64,000 bases of DNA from RGZA01 sp041917755 (GTDB taxonomy: Bacteria > Pseudomonadota > Alphaproteobacteria > UBA9219 > RGZA01), in contig JAYRWY010000016.1 in the NCBI GenBank assembly GCA_041917755.1, forward strand, positions 1 to 64,000, given 5' to 3'. Shown in pieces: positions 52,535 to 61,395 of the stretch. The position numbers and the translations under genes are program-made. The notes beneath the pieces were generated by a model. It did no database searches. It was not told where the DNA came from and was given only the letters and a program-made list of their open reading frames with translations. Numbering within the stretch: the first letter of the stretch is position 1; each line of letters starts with the position of its first letter.

Positions 52535-53974
52535 ATGTCCTCAACGTCTGGCTCACACAGCTCCGCTTCTGCCTCGCCATCATGGGAATTGGTAAAGGGC
52601 AAAGTACGTGAGCAATTTGGCGAAACCATCTTTAAACGCTGGTTAGAACCGCTTGTTTGCAAGCATTGGGGCGCCGAGGTCCAACTGGCCCTCCCCACCC
52701 GTTTCATGAAGGACTGGGTCGATACCCACTACACCGATAAACTAAGAACCCTATTCCAGGAAATCGACGCTAACGTCAAAGAAATCCAACTCACGGTTGA
52801 AAGCGCGCTTACTTCTGCTGCTGCATCCACCGCCCCTTCCAATGTTCATCCTCTGCGTACACCCGTAGATGATCAAAAAATGTCCCGCCCTGCCATTTCA
52901 CATATTGGTCTTACCAATACCTCAGGCGGCTATACAGGTGACCGCGAAGATATCTCTTCTCCACTCGATCCACGCTTCACCTTTGAAAGCTTTGTCGTTG
53001 GCAAACCAAACGAACTTGCATACGCAGCAGCACGCCGCGTTGCCGAAGCCAGCCAGGTTAGCTTCAATCCGCTTTTCCTATATGGTGGTGTTGGTCTGGG
53101 TAAAACCCATTTGATGCATGCCATCGCGTGGCACATCCGCAAGACCAATCCCGCACGCCGCGTGATGTATCTATCGGCTGAAAAGTTCATGTATCAATTC
53201 GTGCGCGCTCTGCGCTTTAAAGATACCATGGCGTTTAAGGAACAGTTCCGCTCCATCGATGTACTGATGATTGATGATATCCAATTCATCAGCGGCAAGG
53301 ATTCAACCCAGGAAGAATTCTTCCACACCTTTAACACGCTAGTTGACCAAAACCGCCAAGTCATCGTTTCGGCTGATAAATCCCCGCATGATCTGGAAAA
53401 GATTGAAGAACGCCTGCGTTCACGCCTCGGTTGGGGTCTTTGCGCTGACCTTCACCCCACCAGCTATGAATTACGCCTTGGCATTCTCCATACCAAAGCC
53501 GAAGCAATGAAATGTGCCGTTCCAGAAAAGGTTCTGGAATTCTTGGGCCACCGTATTACCTCCAACGTTCGCGAACTCGAAGGCGCGCTGAACCGCATCA
53601 TCGCCCATTCGCAACTCATTGGTCGCCCCATCACCTTGGAAACCACCCAAGAACTCCTGCAAGATTTGCTGCGCGCAACCTCACGCCGCGTAACCATCGA
53701 AGAAATCCAAAAGAAGGTCGCTGAACATTACAATGTGAAGCTGGCCGATATGCACTCCCCGCGCCGTGCACGTGCCGTTGCACGCCCACGCCAAGTGGCC
53801 ATGTATCTGGCCAAGCAACTCACCACCCGTTCCTTGCCGGAAATTGGCCGTAAATTCGGCGGACGTGACCATACCACGGTTATCCATGCCGTTCGTAAAA
53901 TCGAAGAATTGCGTGGCGGCGATGCTACCTTGTCGGAAGACGTAGAATTGCTGAAGCGCTTATTGCAGCAATAA
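52535..53974 (+). CDS. dnaA: Chromosomal replication initiator DnaA
   Basis: AAA+ initiator that binds DnaA boxes and opens the origin. The ATG at 52535 follows GGAAG by 7 nt and gives 479 residues; the TTG at 52520 would remove that site. Domain I covers about 10-80 (WELVKGKVREQFGETIFKRW). Domain III has the Walker A FLYGGVGLGKTHLMHAI and Walker B VLMIDDIQFI. Domain IV has the DNA-binding signature GGRDHTTVIHAVRKIEEL. It is monocistronic or read through to the OsmC-like gene 46 bp later. Confidence 0.98.
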   Translation: MSSTSGSHSSASASPSWELVKGKVREQFGETIFKRWLEPLVCKHWGAEVQLALPTRFMKDWVDTHYTDKLRTLFQEIDANVKEIQLTVESALTSAAASTAPSNVHPLRTPVDDQKMSRPAISHIGLTNTSGGYTGDREDISSPLDPRFTFESFVVGKPNELAYAAARRVAEASQVSFNPLFLYGGVGLGKTHLMHAIAWHIRKTNPARRVMYLSAEKFMYQFVRALRFKDTMAFKEQFRSIDVLMIDDIQFISGKDSTQEEFFHTFNTLVDQNRQVIVSADKSPHDLEKIEERLRSRLGWGLCADLHPTSYELRLGILHTKAEAMKCAVPEKVLEFLGHRITSNVRELEGALNRIIAHSQLIGRPITLETTQELLQDLLRATSRRVTIEEIQKKVAEHYNVKLADMHSPRRARAVARPRQVAMYLAKQLTTRSLPEIGRKFGGRDHTTVIHAVRKIEELRGGDATLSEDVELLKRLLQQ

Positions 53975-54020
53975 GCTGTAATCGCTACCATGTTCCCAAC
54001 ATTCAACGTTGGGGGCATCC

Positions 54021-54428
54021 ATGGTTCAAATCAATCTTACCTATAAGGGCAATCTGCGCTGCGAAGCTGTGCACGAGCCATCAGGCACCACCCTTATTAC
54101 CGATGCACCCAAAGACAATCACGGCATGGGCGCCAGCTTCTCCCCGACTGATTTGGTGGCAACCGCACTTGGCGGCTGCATCCTGACCACCATGGAAATT
54201 GTGGCGCGGCGTATGGATATCGCGCTGGATGGTGCAACCGCCACGGTTGAGAAAGAAATGGCCACGCTGCCAAGCCGCAAAATCGGCAAACTCACCGTCC
54301 ACATCACCGTTCCCGTAAAAGTCAGCGATGAGGCACGCCAGAAGCTGGAACATGCCGCCCATGCCTGCCCCGTTCACAAAAGCCTGCATCCCGATGTCCA
54401 AATGCCCATCACCTTCAACTGGGCATAA
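54021..54428 (+). CDS. OsmC/Ohr-family peroxiredoxin-like protein
   Basis: A 135-residue thiol-dependent peroxide-handling protein. The two family cysteines are in TALGGCILTTMEIVARRM (about 47-64) and AAHACPVHKSLHPDV near residue 120. The ATG at 54021 is chosen because GGGGG lies 6 nt before it; a TTG at 54009 contains it. It sits between dnaA and dnaN, interrupting the usual adjacency, with gaps of 46 and 74 bp. It resembles the YhfA-like OsmC subgroup more than Ohr, but the assignment to a subgroup is uncertain. Confidence 0.88.
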   Translation: MVQINLTYKGNLRCEAVHEPSGTTLITDAPKDNHGMGASFSPTDLVATALGGCILTTMEIVARRMDIALDGATATVEKEMATLPSRKIGKLTVHITVPVKVSDEARQKLEHAAHACPVHKSLHPDVQMPITFNWA

Positions 54429-54502
54429 GCTCTTGCCAATCGGCTAAACTCTTGTTACGAAAGAGAAGTAATTCTCGCCTCTCCTCTTCTATTGGATTCC
54501 TC

Positions 54503-55624
54503 ATGAAGGTTGTTCTGGAACGTAATGTTCTCCTTAAAACACTCGGCCACGTGCAAAGTGTAGTCGAGCGGCGCAATACCATCCCCATTCTTGCCAATGT
54601 TCTCATCCGTGCGGATAAAGATGGCGTATCTTTTGTCGCCACTGACATGGATTTGGAAATGACCGAAAAGGTCGCTGCGCAAGTTTCAAAGCCCGGCTCC
54701 AAAACGGCTCCCGCCCACACCCTTTATGATATCGTGCGCAAACTTCCCGAAGGCGCGCAGGTTGAACTCTCTGCCACCGAAACCGGCAATCAGATGCAGC
54801 TCAGCTCCGGTCGCTCTAACTTCAAACTCGGCTGCTTGCCGGTTGATGACTTCCCGACCATGTCGGAAGGCGATTTGCAACATCGCTTCACCCTCTCCTC
54901 GGCTGATTTCAAAACCTTGATTGATCGCACCCGCTTTGCGATGTCGGTGGAAGAAACCCGCTACTACCTCAATGGTATTTATATTCACACCACTAAGACC
55001 AAGGGTGACCTTGCTGTTCTTCGTGCCGTTGCAACTGACGGCCATCGTTTGGCACGTCTTGAAATGCCTGCCCCACGCGAAGCTGGCACAATGTCCGGTG
55101 TTATTCTGCCACGCAAAGCCGTTGCCGAAATCCGCAAATTGCTTGATGAAACCACATCCGACATCACCATCGCCCTTTCCGCCAGCAAGGCACGCGTCAG
55201 CTTTGATAACGTCGTGATGACCTCCAAGCTGATTGATGGCACCTTCCCTGATTACGAACGTGTTATCCCAACCGGTAACGACAAAACTTTGGAAGTTCCA
55301 GCCAAGGTTCTTGCCAATGCCGTTGACCGCGTAGCGACCATTTCATCTGAAAAATCGCGTGCAATTAAAATTGCCTTGTCAAAAAACCTGCTGACCCTTT
55401 CGGCCAGCAGCCCCGAAGCAGGCAGCGCCGTTGAAGAACTCGAAGTATCGTATAAAGGCGAAGCCATCGAAATCGGTTTCAATGCCCGCTACCTGCTCGA
55501 TATTCTTTCACAAATCGAAGGTGAAGGCGCACGTTTCAGCATGGCCGATGCAGCATCACCCACCATCGTTCAAGATGTGTCGGATGCAAGCGCGCTCTAC
55601 GTGCTCATGCCGATGCGTGTATAG
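54503..55624 (+). CDS. dnaN: DNA polymerase III beta subunit (sliding clamp)
   Basis: Ring-shaped processivity factor, 373 residues from the ATG at 54503 (MKVVLERNVLLKTL), matching the family start; an ATG 51 bp upstream adds an atypical Arg/Ser-rich leader. The three clamp domains are recognisable: VVERRNTIPILANVLIRADK, the middle FALSSADFKTLIDRT-like FTLSSADFKTLIDRTRFAMS, and the C-terminal ALYVLMPMRV. Only 6 bp separate it from recF, so they are co-transcribed. Confidence 0.97.
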   Translation: MKVVLERNVLLKTLGHVQSVVERRNTIPILANVLIRADKDGVSFVATDMDLEMTEKVAAQVSKPGSKTAPAHTLYDIVRKLPEGAQVELSATETGNQMQLSSGRSNFKLGCLPVDDFPTMSEGDLQHRFTLSSADFKTLIDRTRFAMSVEETRYYLNGIYIHTTKTKGDLAVLRAVATDGHRLARLEMPAPREAGTMSGVILPRKAVAEIRKLLDETTSDITIALSASKARVSFDNVVMTSKLIDGTFPDYERVIPTGNDKTLEVPAKVLANAVDRVATISSEKSRAIKIALSKNLLTLSASSPEAGSAVEELEVSYKGEAIEIGFNARYLLDILSQIEGEGARFSMADAASPTIVQDVSDASALYVLMPMRV

Positions 55625-55630
55625 TCATCA

Positions 55631-56776
55631 ATGACCGCGCAGGCGATCACCCGCCTCCATCTCGAAGCCTTTCGTAATTACGATACCCTCAATCTTGAAT
55701 TGAGCCCTTCGCCTGTCATTCTGGTAGGCGAAAATGGCGCGGGCAAAACCAATATCCTGGAAGCGATTAGTTTACTCAGCCCCGGGCGCGGCCTGCGCCG
55801 CGCGGCGATTGCCGAATTACACAACACCCACACCCCCGCCGAACAACCATGGGCGGCCTTTTTTGAAATTAATGGCAAACGCGGCGAAGTACGCATCGGC
55901 ATGGGGCGCGATCCCGAAAGTACACCTGAAAAAGAACGCCGCCTATTACGCATCGATGGAAAAACCGTAAAAGGCCAAACCGCTCTTGCCGACCATGTCA
56001 ACGTCATTTGGCTAACACCTGAGATGGACAGGCTTCTGGCCGAAAGTGCCAGCGAACGCCGCAAATTTGCCGACCGCCTTGCTTTCGCCCTCGACCCCAG
56101 CCATTCCACCCGCATCAACCGCTATGATGAAGCCATGCGGTCGCGTGCGCGCTTATTGCGTGATGGCATGATGGATGATTCATGGCTCAGTGCGCTGGAA
56201 GCCAGCATGGCGCAAGATGGCATAGCAATTGCCGCCGCACGCAATGAATGGATAACGCATATCCGCCATCATTTAAATGATGATCCTCATCCCTTCCCGC
56301 GCGTATCTGTTTCCATTGATGGCTTCTTGGAAAAATATCTTGAAAGCCATTCGGCTTTAGATACCGAAGCCCTATTCAAAACCATGCTGAAGCAAAACCG
56401 CGCGCATGATGCCGCCAGCGGCATTACCACAACGGGAACGCACCGCAGTGATGTCGAAGTACACCACGTCACTAAAAACATGCCCGCGCATTTATGCTCA
56501 ACGGGGGAACAAAAAGCATTATTGATTAGCCTGATCTTGGCGCAGGCGCGATTACTTCGTGCGATCCACCAATCCACCCCCCTTATTCTGCTGGATGATA
56601 TCACCGCGCATCTGGATGAATTACGCCGCGATGCGCTCGCCCGGCAATTATTGGCCCTGGGTAGCCAAGCATGGCTCAGCGGTACCGATAACAGTTTTTT
56701 TAGCGGCTTCCAGCAAAACGCGCAGTTCTTAAGCATCGAAAACGGGCATATTACCAAGCAAATCAAAGCCGCTTGA
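55631..56776 (+). CDS. recF: DNA replication and repair protein RecF
   Basis: SMC-like ATPase helping load RecA at gaps. The 381-residue protein has N-terminal LHLEAFRNYDTLNLELSP, the Walker A VILVGENGAGKTNILEAISL (about 29-48), the ABC-type signature STGEQKALLISLILAQA and Walker B LILLDDITAHLDELRR. The length is typical and it lies directly downstream of dnaN. Its TGA is followed by a 57-bp gap to the Nfu gene. Confidence 0.96.
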   Translation: MTAQAITRLHLEAFRNYDTLNLELSPSPVILVGENGAGKTNILEAISLLSPGRGLRRAAIAELHNTHTPAEQPWAAFFEINGKRGEVRIGMGRDPESTPEKERRLLRIDGKTVKGQTALADHVNVIWLTPEMDRLLAESASERRKFADRLAFALDPSHSTRINRYDEAMRSRARLLRDGMMDDSWLSALEASMAQDGIAIAAARNEWITHIRHHLNDDPHPFPRVSVSIDGFLEKYLESHSALDTEALFKTMLKQNRAHDAASGITTTGTHRSDVEVHHVTKNMPAHLCSTGEQKALLISLILAQARLLRAIHQSTPLILLDDITAHLDELRRDALARQLLALGSQAWLSGTDNSFFSGFQQNAQFLSIENGHITKQIKAA

Positions 56777-56833
56777 CGATTGGGCCTTTGCGCACCACCT
56801 TACTCCCATCATTCATAACAACCGGAGCATGCG

Positions 56834-57385
56834 ATGTTCATCCAGACCGAACAGACCCCCAACCCCGCAACATTGAAATTTCTTCCGGGGCAAACCGTGC
56901 TTCCCTCAGGCGTTGCCGATTTTCCAAGTGCGGATAAGGCAGGCTCTTCACCTCTCGCCAAAGCGCTCTTCGCGGTAGATGGCGTTGCAGGCGTTTTTTT
57001 GGGTTCCGATTTTATCACCATCACCAAATCCGCAAATAAGGAATGGTCAACCCTGAAGCCGCATGTACTTGCAGCCATCATGGATCATTTGCTATCCGGT
57101 CTTCCAGCCATCAGCGAACAATCCGCAACGGCTACACCAGCAAATGCAGATGATAGCGACGTCGTTAAACAAATCTGCGAATTAATCGAACAACGCGTTC
57201 GCCCCGCCGTTGCCCAGGATGGCGGCGACATCACCTTCAACCGCTTTGAAGAAGGCGTGGTTTACTTGAATTTAAAAGGTTCCTGCGCGGGCTGCCCATC
57301 TTCCACTGCCACACTAAAATCCGGCATTGAAAATATGCTAAAACACTACATCCCCGAAGTGATTGAGGTCAGACAAGTATCATGA
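56834..57385 (+). CDS. NifU-family Fe-S scaffold/carrier (Nfu type)
   Basis: A 183-residue iron-sulfur cluster carrier with an N-terminal Nfu domain (FIQTEQTPNPATLKFLPGQT, residues 2-21) and a C-terminal NifU-like domain whose cluster-binding motif is CAGCPSS (about 154-160), preceded by VRPAVAQDGGDI. An acidic/Ala linker connects them. The stop overlaps the start of the next gene by 4 bp. Confidence 0.95.
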   Translation: MFIQTEQTPNPATLKFLPGQTVLPSGVADFPSADKAGSSPLAKALFAVDGVAGVFLGSDFITITKSANKEWSTLKPHVLAAIMDHLLSGLPAISEQSATATPANADDSDVVKQICELIEQRVRPAVAQDGGDITFNRFEEGVVYLNLKGSCAGCPSSTATLKSGIENMLKHYIPEVIEVRQVS

Positions 57386-57990
57386 GCCATATCGTCCTTA
57401 TTAGCGGCTCACACCGCCAAAATTCACAGTCACGCAAAGTTGCCAACTACGCGGCTGCAAATATCACACGTCTCAATCCTGCAGTTACAACCGACATCAT
57501 TGATTTAGCCGGCAATCCGCTTCCCTTATGGGATGGCGAAGGCAGTAAACCCGACAGCGCAACGGGTAAAGTCTGGCAACCTATGGCCGCACGCCTGCAA
57601 AAAGCTGATGGCCTCGTGGTGATTTCGCCTGAATGGCACGGCATGGTTCCTGCAGGGCTAAAAAACTTTTTTCTGCACGCCACAGGCAAAGAAGTAGGCC
57701 ACAAACCCGCAATGATTATCAGCGTTTCTGCTGGCCATGGCGGCACTTATCCAGTCGCCGAACTACGCATGAGCAGCTATAAAAATAGCCGCATCGTCTA
57801 CACACCCGACCACGTTATTTTGCAAAACGTCACCAACATTCTGAACGGCGATACCGAAGCAGATAAAACCGATGGTTATCTTCGCCGCCGTATCGAATTC
57901 GGTCTGCGTACCCTGCTTGCCTATACCGAAGCGTTTAAATCCATTCGTGCCGCTGGTTTGGATAATCCGGAATTTGCAAACGGCCAATAA
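57382..57990 (+). CDS. NAD(P)H-dependent FMN reductase-like flavoprotein
   Basis: A 202-residue flavodoxin-fold protein: VLISGSHRQNSQSRKVANYA at residues 4-23 (phosphate-binding loop), ADGLVVISPEWHGMVPAGLK in the middle and ISVSAGHGGTYPVAELRM for flavin contact. It overlaps the Nfu gene by 4 bp (ATGA), so translation is coupled. This suggests an electron-donor link to the iron-sulfur carrier, which is inference. tsaB begins 13 bp downstream. Confidence 0.88.
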   Translation: MSHIVLISGSHRQNSQSRKVANYAAANITRLNPAVTTDIIDLAGNPLPLWDGEGSKPDSATGKVWQPMAARLQKADGLVVISPEWHGMVPAGLKNFFLHATGKEVGHKPAMIISVSAGHGGTYPVAELRMSSYKNSRIVYTPDHVILQNVTNILNGDTEADKTDGYLRRRIEFGLRTLLAYTEAFKSIRAAGLDNPEFANGQ

Positions 57991-58003
57991 TGTTGAAGCC
58001 TCA

Positions 58004-58666
58004 ATGAACATTCTGGCAATTGATACTGGTGGGGATTGCTGTGCGCTTGCCTTGCGCATCAATGGCAAGTCTGTGTCAGAAAAAATTGTTGTCACGGGAC
58101 GTGATCAGGCAAAAATTCTGGCACCGCTTACGCAGGAATTGCTATCGGATCATCGTCTAAAGGTCACCGATATCGACCGTTTTGGTATCGCCACTGGCCC
58201 CGGCAGCTTTACCGGTCTGCGCGTTGGCTTGTCATTTGTGCGCGGCCTTGCCCTTGCATCGGGCAAAAAAGCCATTGGAATTGACCATTTTATGGTGACC
58301 TCACGCGCAATTAAGCACCCCAATCCCGTCCTTATCATCCGCGAGTCAAAACGCGCTGATTTATTCTGCGCATGGCTCAATCCGGATGGAACGCTGGGCG
58401 ATTATTTCCTAAAGCCCGCTCAATCATTGATGGGTGAGCTACCAAACGACAAACCATTTGCGATTACTGGCAATGGCGCTGCACAACTCGTCGCGCTTGA
58501 TAACGTACTGCAAACCAAGCTGATTGATGTCAGCGATGCTGACTTTATCAAAACACTCGCTGCTTGCGTCGAAGCAGCAAGTGAAACGAACTCTGCCCCG
58601 CCCCAACCGCTCTATTTACGTGAAGCCGATGTCAGCTCTCCAAAATCCATCGCCCAATTTTCGTAA
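58004..58666 (+). CDS. tsaB: tRNA threonylcarbamoyladenosine biosynthesis protein TsaB
   Basis: Partner of TsaD in making t6A37 in ANN-decoding tRNAs. From the ATG at 58004 it has 220 residues: NILAIDTGGDCCALALRING (residues 2-21, ASKHA phosphate motif) and FGIATGPGSFTGLRVGLSFV. A longer frame starting within the preceding gene is not used. Its end overlaps rimI by 38 bp. The order tsaB-rimI is conserved in alphaproteobacteria. Confidence 0.94.
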   Translation: MNILAIDTGGDCCALALRINGKSVSEKIVVTGRDQAKILAPLTQELLSDHRLKVTDIDRFGIATGPGSFTGLRVGLSFVRGLALASGKKAIGIDHFMVTSRAIKHPNPVLIIRESKRADLFCAWLNPDGTLGDYFLKPAQSLMGELPNDKPFAITGNGAAQLVALDNVLQTKLIDVSDADFIKTLAACVEAASETNSAPPQPLYLREADVSSPKSIAQFS

Positions 58667-59141
58667 TTTAAATCTGGCGGATGCCGAATGGATGGCAGCC
58701 CTGCATGCCACCTGTTTTGCTCAAGACCAACGCTGGAATGCCCAATCCATCAGCGGTTTATTGCTGCAACCTACCACCAGGGCTATCGGCCTCTTTGTTG
58801 CAGACAACCCCGGTGGCTTCATCATTAACAGCCTGGTTGCAGGCGAAAGTGAAATTTTGACCCTGGCGGTTCATCCTGATGCACGGCGCCAAGGTTTTGC
58901 CAAACAACTGATTCAATCATTCATTGCTGCATACAGTGCGGAGCATCTTGAAAAAATATTTCTGGAGGTTATGGAAAATAATATTCCTGCCATCCACCTC
59001 TACCAATCACTTGGCTTCACCATCATTTCAAAGCGCGTGAATTATTATACCACCACTATTGATGGCCACAAAAAAACCATCGATGGAATTGTGATGGCGA
59101 AACAATTAATCTCCACGCAAGACATTCATAAATCGACTTAA
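58629..59141 (+). CDS. rimI: RimI-like GNAT acetyltransferase
   Basis: N-terminal acetyltransferase; the family member RimI acetylates ribosomal protein S18. 170 residues from the ATG at 58629. The GNAT core is visible: ILTLAVHPDARRQGFAKQLI (acetyl-CoA loop, about 77-96), IFLEVMENNIPAIHLYQSLG and FTIISKRVNYY. It overlaps tsaB by 38 bp in another frame, which fits tight coupling. Substrate not shown by sequence. Confidence 0.85.
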   Translation: MSALQNPSPNFRNLNLADAEWMAALHATCFAQDQRWNAQSISGLLLQPTTRAIGLFVADNPGGFIINSLVAGESEILTLAVHPDARRQGFAKQLIQSFIAAYSAEHLEKIFLEVMENNIPAIHLYQSLGFTIISKRVNYYTTTIDGHKKTIDGIVMAKQLISTQDIHKST

Positions 59142-59148
59142 TTTTTTT

Positions 59149-59168
59149 AAGATTGCATTTGCAATCTT
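59149..59168. other. 20-bp palindrome upstream of the mucR-like gene
   Basis: AAGATTGCATTTGCAATCTT is a near-perfect inverted repeat next to a T-run, 64 bp before the mucR-like start. It could be an operator, possibly autoregulatory. The T-run is on the wrong side for ending rimI. Confidence 0.4.
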
Positions 59169-59232
59169 CCGCGCCTATTACTTTGCCATCAGCGCAGCAT
59201 GTTGCATCGCACGATGACTAGAAAATTCTTAT

Positions 59233-59649
59233 ATGATTAATCAAAAACCTGATTTAGCCCGCCTTGTTGCGGATGTTGTGGCTTCTTATGTTTCCAACAA
59301 CAAAGTGGAGATGAGCGAATTGCCCAATCTCGTACAGCAGGTCTATCATAGCTTCCTGCGTCTTGATGGTGTAACCAGTGGCACTATTAATTCAGTGGAT
59401 CGCCCTGAACCTGCCGTGCCCATCAAAAAATCAGTTACACCGGAATACATTATTTGCTTGGAAGATGGCAAAAAGCTGAAAATGCTCAAACGTCACTTAC
59501 AAACATCTTATAATATGACCCCGGACCAATATCGGGAACGCTGGAATCTGCCATCCGATTATCCGATGGTTGCGCCAAGCTATGCCAAAGAACGCAGCAA
59601 ACTTGCCAAAGATATCGGCCTTGGCACAAAAGGTAAGTCCAACGCATAG
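59233..59649 (+). CDS. MucR/Ros-family zinc-finger transcriptional regulator
   Basis: A 138-residue DNA-binding regulator of the alphaproteobacterial MucR/Ros type. The C-terminal half has the prokaryotic zinc-finger core YIICLEDGKKLKMLKRHLQT (about 75-94), then YNMTPDQYRERWNLPSDYPM and APSYAKERSKLAKDIGLG. The N-terminal helix supports oligomerisation. Members control exopolysaccharide, motility and envelope genes and often themselves. A 20-bp palindrome lies in its leader. Placed between rimI and the lipid acyltransferases; its targets here are unknown, but the adhesin loci are plausible. Confidence 0.95.
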   Translation: MINQKPDLARLVADVVASYVSNNKVEMSELPNLVQQVYHSFLRLDGVTSGTINSVDRPEPAVPIKKSVTPEYIICLEDGKKLKMLKRHLQTSYNMTPDQYRERWNLPSDYPMVAPSYAKERSKLAKDIGLGTKGKSNA

Positions 59650-59743
59650 TAATTATGTTGGAAATGTGCCGTTTTCATCATGCGGATACAGCTTTTTTAT
59701 TTAAAAAACTTCACCTATGATGCTCGCAGAATAGGAAACCCGA

Positions 59744-60580
59744 ATGAACTCTGATGAACAATCCGTATTAGGCCCGCATGGGCTTCGCCTTGGCCGTCTT
59801 GAAGTGCGCATCGCCCAAGACAGCAAAGAAGTACATGCTGCGCAGCAACTGCGCTACAAAGTGTTCTATGACGAAATGGGTGCCAAGGCGACGCCTGAAA
59901 TGGCAGCTGGCAAAACCGATTTCGATAGTCTTGATAAATTCTGCGACCATCTGATTGTGATTGACCACAATACAGGTGAATTACCACCTACCGTGATTGG
60001 TACCTACCGCCTCGTTCGCCGCGATGCTGCCAAACGTCATGGCGGCTTCTATTCCAGCAGCGAATATGACATCTCGCGCCTTGTCGCCTATCCCGGCGAA
60101 ATTCTTGAGGTTGGCCGCTCCTGCGTTGCTCTTGATTTCCGCAATCGTCCAACCATGCAACTTCTTTGGCGCGGCATTGCCGATTATATTGCCGCCTATG
60201 GTATAGATATTTTATTCGGCTGCGCCAGCTTGCCGGGAACAGACCCGAAGGCATTAGCCGTGCCTCTAACTTATCTTTATTACTATCATCTTGCGGCGCC
60301 TTATTTGCGCACAACTGCGCTTCCTCATCGCTATGTCGATATGCGCCTGATGGACCCCAGCGACGTCGACCCCGAAAAGGGCCTTTCGCAAATGCCACCG
60401 CTTAATCTTTTACCCCCGCTACTCAAGGGTTATTTGCGTCTGGGCGGCTTTGTGGGCGATGGCGCGGTGGTGGATGAACAATTTAACACCACCGATGTGT
60501 GCGTTATTGTTAAAACCGATTTGATTGCGCAAAAATACTCGCGCCATTACGAACTCAAAAATCGCGACCCGATTATTTAA
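59744..60580 (+). CDS. OlsB-like ornithine N-acyltransferase (GNAT-fold)
   Basis: A 278-residue acyl-ACP-using GNAT-like protein. EVRIAQDSKEVHAAQQLRYK, VFYDEMGAK, TYRLVRRDAA, EVGRSCVALDFRNRPTMQLL and LFGCASLPGTDP match the family that includes OlsB, which makes lyso-ornithine lipid. A PlsC-like gene starts on its last base, the same order as OlsB and OlsA functions. A hemolysin-like label is an older name for the family. Substrate is inferred. Confidence 0.82.
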   Translation: MNSDEQSVLGPHGLRLGRLEVRIAQDSKEVHAAQQLRYKVFYDEMGAKATPEMAAGKTDFDSLDKFCDHLIVIDHNTGELPPTVIGTYRLVRRDAAKRHGGFYSSSEYDISRLVAYPGEILEVGRSCVALDFRNRPTMQLLWRGIADYIAAYGIDILFGCASLPGTDPKALAVPLTYLYYYHLAAPYLRTTALPHRYVDMRLMDPSDVDPEKGLSQMPPLNLLPPLLKGYLRLGGFVGDGAVVDEQFNTTDVCVIVKTDLIAQKYSRHYELKNRDPII

Positions 60581-61386
60581 TGTTTATCTTATTACCACTT
60601 CTGGCTGCTTTTCGTGTTGTTGCGTTCTTAACATGGGTCGCTTTATGCGTTCCCATTCAAGTCACCGTAAAGTTTTTCAAACTACGCATCCAGAATATCT
60701 TGCCGGTTTATTTCCACAAATTCCTTACTCACTACATTTTAGGAATGCGCATAGAAACCCGCGGCAACATTTCAAACACGATCCCGACTTTGTTTTTATG
60801 CAACCATATGTCCTATCTCGATACCATCAGTATCGCGAGCGTCATCCCCACCAACTTTGTCGCAAAAGCCGAAGTTGCCGATTGGCCATTATTTGGTTAT
60901 CTCACCCGTTTGCAAGGCACCTTGTTTATCGATCGCCGCAATAAAAAAGGCGCCGCCGAGCAAGGCGCCGCGATGATTAGCGTAATGCGCGAGCAAAAGA
61001 ATATTGTACTCTTCCCGGAAGGCACCTCCACCAATGGCTCGGAAGTAAAGTTTTTCAAAAGCGGTTTGTTACAATCTGTTTTGAATATGAATGATGTGGA
61101 TGTGGTGATCCAACCGGTATCCATTGCCTGCTATGGTAAAAACGGCATTCAAAATCGCTATGCCTGGTATGGCGACATGACCTTGATGCCGCATTTATGG
61201 AAGGTTTTTGAAACCAGCGGCCTGCGCGTAGTGTTTACATTCCATGAACCGTTTAAAGCCAGCCGCTTTGCAGACCGTAAAGAATTGGGCGAATATGCCC
61301 GCAGGCAAGTGGAAAATGGCCCTTATGGCATATTTGATGATAAGGGCATGAAAACGACCCTTCCACTAAATGGTTCGCTCGGCTAA
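60580..61386 (+). CDS. PlsC/OlsA-like 1-acyl-glycerol-3-phosphate or lyso-ornithine-lipid acyltransferase
   Basis: A 268-residue inner-membrane acyltransferase: a hydrophobic N-terminus (about 1-30), the catalytic NHMSYLD (HX4D) near residue 75, and FPEGTSTNG near 145. It overlaps the OlsB-like gene by one base (TAATG), so the pair probably makes ornithine lipid (OlsA second acylation). Phosphatidic acid synthesis is the alternative. miaB starts 9 bp downstream. Confidence 0.87.
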   Translation: MFILLPLLAAFRVVAFLTWVALCVPIQVTVKFFKLRIQNILPVYFHKFLTHYILGMRIETRGNISNTIPTLFLCNHMSYLDTISIASVIPTNFVAKAEVADWPLFGYLTRLQGTLFIDRRNKKGAAEQGAAMISVMREQKNIVLFPEGTSTNGSEVKFFKSGLLQSVLNMNDVDVVIQPVSIACYGKNGIQNRYAWYGDMTLMPHLWKVFETSGLRVVFTFHEPFKASRFADRKELGEYARRQVENGPYGIFDDKGMKTTLPLNGSLG

Positions 61387-61395
61387 ACCATTTCC

